Below are positions 56,374 to 64,000 of a DNA stretch of 64,000 bases, piece after piece. Every line of letters starts with the position of its first letter. The stretch's first letter is position 1. The notes under the pieces are model-generated. The model was not told the origin of the DNA. It ran no database searches and was given only the letters and a program-made list of their open reading frames with translations. This DNA is from Burkholderiales bacterium (GTDB taxonomy: Bacteria > Pseudomonadota > Gammaproteobacteria > Burkholderiales > Burkholderiaceae_E): positions 62,001 through 126,000 of the forward strand of contig JAPLQF010000033.1 in assembly GCA_026399875.1 (NCBI GenBank), given 5' to 3'. The translations under genes and the position numbers were made by a program.

Positions 56374-58344
56374 TCAGCGACCGATCACCAAGCCTTCGCG
56401 GCGCGGATCGGCTCCGCCGGCAAGCGTACACCGACCCGCCCGATCGCATCGCCGCTCGATTGCCTGCAGGCCGCTGGTCATGTCGATTTCACGGATTTCA
56501 TGGCCTCTGGCGCGCAATGAATCGGCAAGGCCTGCGCCCACCCTGCCGGCTTCGAGTTCGGTCGGGCCGTTGCGATTGCCCAGGTTGGGCATGCTGATTG
56601 CGGCCTGGACATCCAGGCCGTCGCCGATGGTGGCCAGCAGCGTGCGGGCGACATAGCCGATGATCTGCGAGCCGCCGGGCGAGCCGAGTGTCATCAGCAG
56701 CGGGCCGGGTGCGATCACCGCATCGGCCGGCGGCCTTGCCGCGATGGCCGATGACCCGGTCGGGCGCGTGCCACGGTGTGCCGAGGTCGCTGGGGCAGTC
56801 AGCGGGGCCGGCTGCGTCGATGCGAAAACCAGCGTGGGCGCCATCGAACTGCGTGGCCGTTTGCCCGGCTCGACCCGGTTGGCCACCGGCATGCCATTGG
56901 CCTGGGCTGCAAAAGAAAAATCGGTCAGCTGATTGTTGAGCAGGAAGCCGCGCACCATCAGGCGGGCACCGAACTGGTCTTCGATGGTAGTGGTCATCGC
57001 AATGGCGTTACCCCGGGCGTCGATGATCGACAGGTGCGAGGTACCGGGCTGCTCGAGCGTCGCTTCGCTCACGCGCAAGTGCGGCGCACCCGGCGGGTCG
57101 CCCGGCAGCGCGCGACCCATGTCGCGAGGGCCGATGAGACTGGCACGACGCTTGAGATAGTCGGGGTCGATCATCCCGGTTGGCAGCTTCACGAAGTCTG
57201 GGTCGGCGACGTACTGATTGCGATCGGCAAACGCCAGGCGGCCTGCCTGTGTGAAGACATGCACACCCTCGGCTTGAGGGTGTGCATCGGCCGAGGCGAA
57301 ACGCGGTGCGCCGACCGCGTCAAAAAAGCCCAGAATCTGCGCAACTGCGATGGCGCCCGAAGAAGGTGCCGGCATGCCGCAGATCATGCGGCTGCGAAAG
57401 CTCGAGCACAGCGGAGTGCGAAGCTTCGGCTGATAGAAGGCCAGGTCGCGCTGATCAAGCAGGCCGGGGTTGACCGGATGCGAGCGCACTGCCTCGACTA
57501 TGTCGCGCGCAATCGGTCCGGCGTGCAGCGCGAGGCTGCCGCGTCGGGCGATCTGCGCGAGCGTGTCGGCCAGTTCGGGGTTTTTCAGGCGATGGCCGAC
57601 CGGCCAGGGCGCACCGTTGGCATCGTAGAAATAGCGGGCAGCCGTCGGGTCACGTTTGAGATGAGGATCGATCGCGAGCAGCCGGTTCAGTCGCGCACTC
57701 ACCTCAAAGCCTTGGTCGGACAGCCTGATCGCCGGCTCGAAGAGCATCGCCCAGGGCAGGCGCCCATGCTGTGCATGCGCCGCTTCCAGCATCCGCAGCA
57801 CCCCGGGCGTGCCGACCGACCGGCCGCCAACGACTGCATCGAAAAAGGCCAGTGGCTTGCCGTCGCGGCCTTCGAAGAGTTTTTCGGTGGCTGCCGCAGG
57901 GGCCGTCTCGCGGCCGTCCCAGGCCTGCACGACCTGGCTCCGGGCGTCGTAGTGCATCAAAAAAGCGCCGCCGCCGATGCCGGAGGATTGCGGTTCGGTG
58001 AGCGTCAGTACCATCTGCGCGGCAATCGCGGCGTCGAGCGCGGAGCCGCCTCGTTCGAGCATCATGAACGCCGCCCGCGTGGCATGCGGATTGGCGGTGG
58101 CAGCCATCATGTGGCGACCACTCACCAGCGCTCGCGCGGTCTGTCCGCTGCTGGCCTCGGGTTGCGCGGGAGGCGTCTGTGCAAGCGCAGTGCCAGGGAT
58201 CAGGCTCATGATCATCGGGACGGCGAGCGCGCAGAAAAGCACGCAGAAGGGTACGCATTGACGCACCCATCGACTCACCCGCCGACGCACATGGTGCAGG
58301 TTGCGTGCAGGTGGCTGGCTGCGAATCGAATTCAGCCTGTTCAT
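56374..58344 (-). CDS. ggt: Gamma-glutamyltransferase / glutathione hydrolase
   Basis: 656 aa, longer than the usual 560-590. Signal region near residues 28-58 (VPFCVLFCALAVPMIMSLIPGTALA). GGT core: MMAATANPHATRAAFMMLERGGSALDAAIAAQMVLTLTEPQSSGIGGGAFLMHYD, and autocleavage nucleophile Thr in EQPGTSHLSIIDARGNAIAMTTTIEDQFGARLMVRGFLLNNQLTDFSF. A Pro/Ala/Thr-rich insert (about 515-550, STQPAPLTAPATSAHRGTRPTG) in the small subunit before the conserved GSPGGSQIIGYV accounts for the added length. Periplasmic glutathione hydrolysis. Confidence 0.93.
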   Translation of the reverse strand: MNRLNSIRSQPPARNLHHVRRRVSRWVRQCVPFCVLFCALAVPMIMSLIPGTALAQTPPAQPEASSGQTARALVSGRHMMAATANPHATRAAFMMLERGGSALDAAIAAQMVLTLTEPQSSGIGGGAFLMHYDARSQVVQAWDGRETAPAAATEKLFEGRDGKPLAFFDAVVGGRSVGTPGVLRMLEAAHAQHGRLPWAMLFEPAIRLSDQGFEVSARLNRLLAIDPHLKRDPTAARYFYDANGAPWPVGHRLKNPELADTLAQIARRGSLALHAGPIARDIVEAVRSHPVNPGLLDQRDLAFYQPKLRTPLCSSFRSRMICGMPAPSSGAIAVAQILGFFDAVGAPRFASADAHPQAEGVHVFTQAGRLAFADRNQYVADPDFVKLPTGMIDPDYLKRRASLIGPRDMGRALPGDPPGAPHLRVSEATLEQPGTSHLSIIDARGNAIAMTTTIEDQFGARLMVRGFLLNNQLTDFSFAAQANGMPVANRVEPGKRPRSSMAPTLVFASTQPAPLTAPATSAHRGTRPTGSSAIAARPPADAVIAPGPLLMTLGSPGGSQIIGYVARTLLATIGDGLDVQAAISMPNLGNRNGPTELEAGRVGAGLADSLRARGHEIREIDMTSGLQAIERRCDRAGRCTLAGGADPRREGLVIGR

Positions 58345-58428
58345 CGGATAGCCTCCAGAGATTGGTGGTCGTGGCGCGCTTGTGGATGCGAGCTGTTCTC
58401 TCCTCAGGCAGCCCGCTACTATACGGCG

Positions 58429-59832
58429 ATGAACTCACCGACTTCTCCCCCCTCGACGGCCAGCGCCGCTGCGCCCGTTTCTCAAGGCCTGGCTGGCGAT
58501 CCTGCGACGGCATCAACCGGTATCCGCGCTGCGGTTTTGGCGCAGGCGCAAGGCACGCTCAGCAGTCGGGATCTACTTGAGCAGGCGCGTGCCGCTCACG
58601 AACGCCATCGCGGCCTGAATGCGATCGCCTGGGTTGATTTCGATGCGGCTGCGCGCGACGCTGATGCGCTCGATGAACGACGGCGTGCCGGTGCACCCTT
58701 GCGCCCCCTGCACGGAGTGCCGGTCACCATCAAGGATCTTTTCAACGTGACCGGCATGCCGACCGCAGCCGGCACCCGTGCCCGACTGCCCGATTTCGGC
58801 GGTGAGTCGCTCGCGGTGAGTCGCTTGCGTGCAGCCGGTGCACTGGTCTTCGCCAAGACCAACATGCACGAGATCGCGCTTGGCGCCACTGGCGAGAACA
58901 TCTGGACCGGCGATGTCATCAATCCGTATGATCCGGCGCGTCAGGCGGGTGGTTCGTCGAGCGGTGCGGGCGTTGCGGTCGCAGTCGGCATCGGCATGGC
59001 CGGCGTCGGCAGCGACACCGGCGGATCCGTCCGGATTCCGGCGGCGTTCTCGGGGGTGGTCGGCTTCAAGCCCACTTTCGGCGCGATTCCGCTTGCCGGC
59101 GCGTTGCACCTGTCCTGGACTTGCGATCACGCCGGTCCGCTGACGCGATCGGTCGATGATGCCGCCGCGATGTTCGAGGCGATGTCGGGCCGACGCACCG
59201 CGCATGGGCGGGTGGCCCGCAGGCCACGGCTGGCGGTGCCGGCGCGCTGGCTGGCGGGTCGTCTGCATCCGGCGATGAGGGCCTGGTTCGAGTCCAGGCT
59301 GGCCGACTGGCGCAGGCAGGCCGATATCACCGAGGTGATGACACCGGTCATGATGGATTCGAGTGCCCAGTACACCGTGGTTGCCCGCGCCGAGGCAGCC
59401 CATGTTCATCGCGATGTCCTGGCATCGGGCGGCGAGGGCTTCTCGCCCGGAGTGCTTGCACCGATGCGGCTTGGCGAACAGATCGCCTTGCGTACCTATC
59501 TCGAGGCCCTGCAGTTTCGCGAGACGCTGCGAGCTGAGCTCGACGCCTTGTTGCGCGATCATGACGCTCTGGTGCTGCCGTCATCGGCCGTGCCGCCGCC
59601 CTTGCGGGGTCAGACCGAGGTCGAGGTCGAGTCGGGGATCGTGGCTGTTCGCGAGGCGGTGCTGGGGCAGACACTGCCCTTCAGTTTTGCTGGTTTTCCT
59701 GCGATCAGTCTGCCGGGTGGCAGCGTTGAGTCGCTGCCGGCCAGCATCCAGTTGGTGGGAGCCCGCGACCGCGATGCTGCCCTGCTGGGTCTGGCTCGCT
59801 GGGTCGAGGCGAGCCAGTCGTCCGCTGAGTGA
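58429..59832 (+). CDS. Amidase signature family protein
   Basis: 467 aa from ATG 58429 (MNSPTSPPSTASAAAPVSQ); the same frame is open far upstream (to 56776) but that part is antisense to ggt. Ser-cisSer-Lys triad: Lys in VPVTIKDLFNVTG, Ser in QAGGSSSGAGVAVA and nucleophile Ser in GSDTGGSVRIPAAFSGVVGFKPTFG. Hydrolyses amides; GatA-like but alone, with no gatB/gatC, so a catabolic amidase is more likely. Divergent from ggt (84-base gap). Confidence 0.92.
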   Translation: MNSPTSPPSTASAAAPVSQGLAGDPATASTGIRAAVLAQAQGTLSSRDLLEQARAAHERHRGLNAIAWVDFDAAARDADALDERRRAGAPLRPLHGVPVTIKDLFNVTGMPTAAGTRARLPDFGGESLAVSRLRAAGALVFAKTNMHEIALGATGENIWTGDVINPYDPARQAGGSSSGAGVAVAVGIGMAGVGSDTGGSVRIPAAFSGVVGFKPTFGAIPLAGALHLSWTCDHAGPLTRSVDDAAAMFEAMSGRRTAHGRVARRPRLAVPARWLAGRLHPAMRAWFESRLADWRRQADITEVMTPVMMDSSAQYTVVARAEAAHVHRDVLASGGEGFSPGVLAPMRLGEQIALRTYLEALQFRETLRAELDALLRDHDALVLPSSAVPPPLRGQTEVEVESGIVAVREAVLGQTLPFSFAGFPAISLPGGSVESLPASIQLVGARDRDAALLGLARWVEASQSSAE

Positions 59833-59869
59833 TCAGTAGAGCGCCATCGTGATGGCGCTGCACTGATCA
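59830..59869. terminator. 40-base near-perfect palindrome between convergent amidase and hppA
   Basis: TGATCAGT (59830-59837) and AGCGCCATC (59840-59848) pair with GATGGCGCT (59851-59859) and ACTGATCA (59862-59869), with two mismatched positions between the arms and a GT loop. It begins at the amidase stop codon. Likely a bidirectional transcript end, without a T-run. Confidence 0.6.
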
Positions 59870-59897
59870 GCCGCTGTCGGCTAAAAACTACCGGGTA

Positions 59898-62429
59898 CTA
59901 CTGGGCTGAAATCTCGACCCGGCGGGCTTCGCGCCCGCTGCCGGCATCGGTCAGGGCCGGCTTCTGAAGCACCAGTCGGTCTTCGGGAACCCCTGCCGAT
60001 TTCAGGACTTCGGCCACCGCCACAGCGCGGTTCTTGGCCAACTCGGCGTTTTGCGAAGCATCGCCGGTCGAGTCATGAAAGCCCGAGATCGAGACCTTGC
60101 GCTCCGGGGCAGCCATGACCCAAGCCGCCAGTTTGGCGACTTGCGCAGGCGTATCACCGGGCAGCGCGCTTTCTGCGGTGTCAAAAAAGAGGACCACTTT
60201 TTCGGGCTGCGCTTTGGCTGCATCAGCGTTGGCCGCGGGCATCGCTGCCGAAGTGGCCGCAGACACCGCTGCCGGGGCGGCTGCCGGCATCGCTGCCGGG
60301 GTGGCTGCAGCCGGTGCCGCCACAACCGTCGGTGCCGGGCCATGGCTGACTTTGACATCGCCAGGCACCGAGTTTCCGATCACCGGCACCAGCAGCAGCG
60401 CCACGATGTTGATGATCTTGATCAGCGGATTGATCGCCGGACCTGCGGTGTCCTTGTAGGGGTCGCCGACGGTGTCACCGGTGACCGCTGCCTTGTGGGC
60501 TTCGCTACCCTTGCCGCCGTGATGGCCTTCCTCGATGTACTTCTTGGCATTGTCCCAGGCGCCGCCGCCGGTACACATCGAGATCGCCACGAACAGACCG
60601 GTGACGATGGTGCCCATCAGCAGGCCGCCGAGGGCTGCCGGGCCGAGGAACAGACCGACCAGGATCGGCACCACCACCGGCAGCAGCGACGGAACGATCA
60701 TTTCCTTGATGGCGGCGGTGGTCAGCATGTCGACCGCGCGGCCGTACTCCGGCTGGGCCGTGCCTTCCATGATCCCCTTGATTTCGCGGAACTGGCGGCG
60801 AACCTCGACCACCACCGAAGCGGCTGCACGGCCAACGGCTTCCATCGCCATCGCGCCGAACAGATAGGGCACCAGACCGCCGATGAACAGGCCGACGATG
60901 ACCATGTGGTTAGACAGATCGAAGCTGACCGCCTTGCCGGCCGACTCGAGCGCATGGGTGTAGTCGGCAAAAAGGACGAGTGCGGCCAGGCCGGCCGAGC
61001 CGATTGCATAGCCCTTGGTCACCGCCTTGGTGGTGTTGCCGACCGCATCGAGCGGATCGGTAATTGCGCGAACCGACTCGGGCATGCCGGCCATTTCGGC
61101 GATGCCGCCGGCGTTGTCGGTGATCGGGCCGTAGGCGTCGAGTGCAACGATGATGCCGGCCATCGAGAGCATCGAGGTGGCGGCGATTGCGATGCCGTAA
61201 AGGCCCGCGAACGAATAGGACGCGATGATCGCGCCGCAGACCATCAGCACCGGCCAGGCAGTCGATTTCATCGACACCGCCAGACCCGCGATGATGTTGG
61301 TGCCGTGACCGGTTTCAGAGGCTGCCGCCACATAGCGCACCGGCTTGTATTCGGTACCGGTGTAGTACTCGGTGATGACCACCAGCAGCGCGGTCAGGAT
61401 CAGGCCGACCACTGCCGACAGATAGACTTTCATCGCAGCGCCAGTACCGCCAAGCGCATTGTCGGGAATCATCCAGGTGGTAATCGGATAGAAGGCGATC
61501 AGAGCGAGCACGCCTGCGACGATCAGGCCGCGATAGAGCGCGCTCATGATCTTCTTGCCCGGCTCGGCCTTCACGAAGGCGCAGCCGACGATCGACGCGA
61601 TGATCGCGAAACCGCCCAGAACCAGCGGATAGGTTGCCGCGGCCATCGGTGCGTTGGTGAGCAGGAGTGCGCCCAGCAGCATCGTGGCGATCAGGGTCAC
61701 CGCATAGGTCTCGAAAAGGTCGGCGGCCATGCCGGCGCAGTCGCCGACGTTGTCACCAACGTTGTCGGCAATCACCGCCGGGTTGCGCGGGTCGTCCTCG
61801 GGAATCCCGGCTTCGACCTTGCCCACCAGGTCGGCGCCGACGTCAGCACCCTTGGTGAAGATGCCACCGCCGAGTCGGGCGAAGATCGAGATCAGCGATG
61901 AGCCGAAGGCCAGGCCGATCAGCGGCTTGATGATGTCGTGGAGTTTCTCGGGTGCTGCGTCAGCGCCACCAAGGAACAGGAAAAAGCCAGCGACGCCAAG
62001 CAACCCGAGGCCGACAACCAGCATGCCGGTGATCGCGCCGCCGCGAAAGGCGACGGTCAGGGCGTCGTTCAGTCCGCGAGTGGCGGCCTGAGCGGTTCGC
62101 ACGTTGGCTTTCACCGAGACGTTCATGCCGATGTAACCGGCCAGCCCCGACAGGATTGCACCGACGGCGAATCCGAGTGCGGTCATGCCGCCCAGACCCG
62201 GTACGAAGAGAATCAGCAGGAACAGGACGACGCCGACGATACCAATGGCGGTGTACTGTCGATTGAGGTAGGCCTTTGCACCTTGCTGGATGGCGGCCGC
62301 GATCGATTGCATTTTCGCGTTGCCTGCATCCAGACCGAGAATCCATCGGCTGGATACGATGCCGTAAATCACGGCGAGCGCCCCGCAGATCAAAGCGAAC
62401 CAGATCGCGGTGTGAGGGTTAACCGTCAT
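59898..62429 (-). CDS. hppA: Membrane H+-translocating pyrophosphatase fused to a C-terminal OmpA-like domain
   Basis: 843 aa; ordinary bacterial M-PPases end near 670-700. Residues 1-690 are a full pyrophosphatase with about 16 TMs: the site motifs [53 protein letters not shown] and [36 protein letters not shown] has Lys where K+-dependent forms have Ala, predicting a K+-independent proton pump. Residues 694-740 are an Ala/Pro linker ([17 protein letters not shown]), and 744-843 an OmpA-like domain ([16 protein letters not shown] ... [34 protein letters not shown]) with the Asp786 and Arg801 used for peptidoglycan binding. The M-PPase C-terminus is extracytoplasmic, so the domain would reach the wall. 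Upstream neighbour adk. Confidence 0.93.
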   Translation of the reverse strand: MTVNPHTAIWFALICGALAVIYGIVSSRWILGLDAGNAKMQSIAAAIQQGAKAYLNRQYTAIGIVGVVLFLLILFVPGLGGMTALGFAVGAILSGLAGYIGMNVSVKANVRTAQAATRGLNDALTVAFRGGAITGMLVVGLGLLGVAGFFLFLGGADAAPEKLHDIIKPLIGLAFGSSLISIFARLGGGIFTKGADVGADLVGKVEAGIPEDDPRNPAVIADNVGDNVGDCAGMAADLFETYAVTLIATMLLGALLLTNAPMAAATYPLVLGGFAIIASIVGCAFVKAEPGKKIMSALYRGLIVAGVLALIAFYPITTWMIPDNALGGTGAAMKVYLSAVVGLILTALLVVITEYYTGTEYKPVRYVAAASETGHGTNIIAGLAVSMKSTAWPVLMVCGAIIASYSFAGLYGIAIAATSMLSMAGIIVALDAYGPITDNAGGIAEMAGMPESVRAITDPLDAVGNTTKAVTKGYAIGSAGLAALVLFADYTHALESAGKAVSFDLSNHMVIVGLFIGGLVPYLFGAMAMEAVGRAAASVVVEVRRQFREIKGIMEGTAQPEYGRAVDMLTTAAIKEMIVPSLLPVVVPILVGLFLGPAALGGLLMGTIVTGLFVAISMCTGGGAWDNAKKYIEEGHHGGKGSEAHKAAVTGDTVGDPYKDTAGPAINPLIKIINIVALLLVPVIGNSVPGDVKVSHGPAPTVVAAPAAATPAAMPAAAPAAVSAATSAAMPAANADAAKAQPEKVVLFFDTAESALPGDTPAQVAKLAAWVMAAPERKVSISGFHDSTGDASQNAELAKNRAVAVAEVLKSAGVPEDRLVLQKPALTDAGSGREARRVEISAQ

Positions 62430-62596
62430 CGTCAGAATCTCCGTGTCGTATTGCGAACTATGGTCGGTTCGAATGGCCGCTCGACACAGGGTCGTTACGG
62501 CGTCATCGAGGACCGCCTACTGCTGATACACGCCGCTTTGCGGCGCAGAAACTTCAAGCAAATGGCGCCTGAGCGGTCGCCATTATGGTGGATTGC

Positions 62597-64000
<1,404 letters not shown>

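Noticed and set aside
56776-58428. Open frame of about 550 codons upstream of the amidase, antisense to ggt
   Set aside because: It is the complementary frame of a strong coding gene in GC-rich DNA; composition is Arg/Gly/His-rich without domains, and the amidase has a clear ATG at 58429.
60200-60340. Low-complexity repeats inside hppA suggesting a misassembled junction
   Set aside because: The sequence is an Ala/Pro linker in one continuous frame from the pyrophosphatase to the OmpA-like domain; no stop or shift marks a false join.

Overview
The window is GC-rich, gene-dense bacterial chromosome. Gene content and order point to a betaproteobacterium, most likely Burkholderiales. Diagnostic blocks are cpoB-pal-tolB-tolA-tolR-tolQ, ruvB-ruvA-ruvC followed by purH-fis-dusB, lptD-surA-rsmA, glyQ-glyS-gmhB-plsC, miaB-phoH-ybeY-corC-lnt and kdsB-adk. 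The QueE radical-SAM motif CX14CX2C is the form known from Burkholderia. No phage, insertion sequence, CRISPR array or rRNA was seen; the only RNA gene found is tRNA-Lys(TTT).

Layout. 1-2000: acyl-CoA catabolism pair (crotonase cut by the left edge, class III CoA-transferase). 2236-5498: three-gene ABC exporter (membrane fusion protein, FtsX-type permease, ATPase). 5805-9252: a frameshifted lipoprotein amidohydrolase, a secreted SOUL heme-binding protein and a divergent BLUF photoreceptor. 9377-11829: queuosine precursor operon queC, a triple-domain QueD-like protein, queE. 11842-15635: hotdog thioesterase, a second YtcJ-type amidohydrolase, tRNA-Lys and a YeeE/YedE transporter. 15655-23738: Tol-Pal operon, rhomboid protease and ruvBAC. 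23756-30948: purH, fis, dusB, a UbiH-type hydroxylase, pepP and the murU/amgK peptidoglycan-recycling pair. 31006-35593: lptD-surA-rsmA, divergent from amgK. 35571-48455: a long minus-strand housekeeping stretch running from a small secreted protein and miaB down to gloA. 48570-56332: ppk2, a VOC protein, leuA with an attenuator-like leader, a CNT nucleoside transporter, an acyl-CoA ligase and an SDR. 56374-64000: gamma-glutamyltransferase, amidase, a membrane pyrophosphatase fused to an OmpA domain, adk and partial kdsB.

Envelope functions are concentrated here: Tol-Pal, LptD/SurA, Lnt/CorC, MurU/AmgK, GmhB/KdsB, PlsC, and an OmpA-anchored proton pump. The points most worth a second look are: a leucine-rich leader peptide with its own promoter in front of leuA; the pyrophosphatase-OmpA fusion; a three-domain QueD whose domains have lost complementary active-site residues; a degenerate GmhB; and short tandem repeats at the 3' ends of six genes that place TGA codons in all three frames. 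Three genes (an amidohydrolase, ruvA, plsC) each carry one single-base frameshift. Two of them are housekeeping genes, so sequence or assembly error has to be considered alongside real mutation or programmed slippage.
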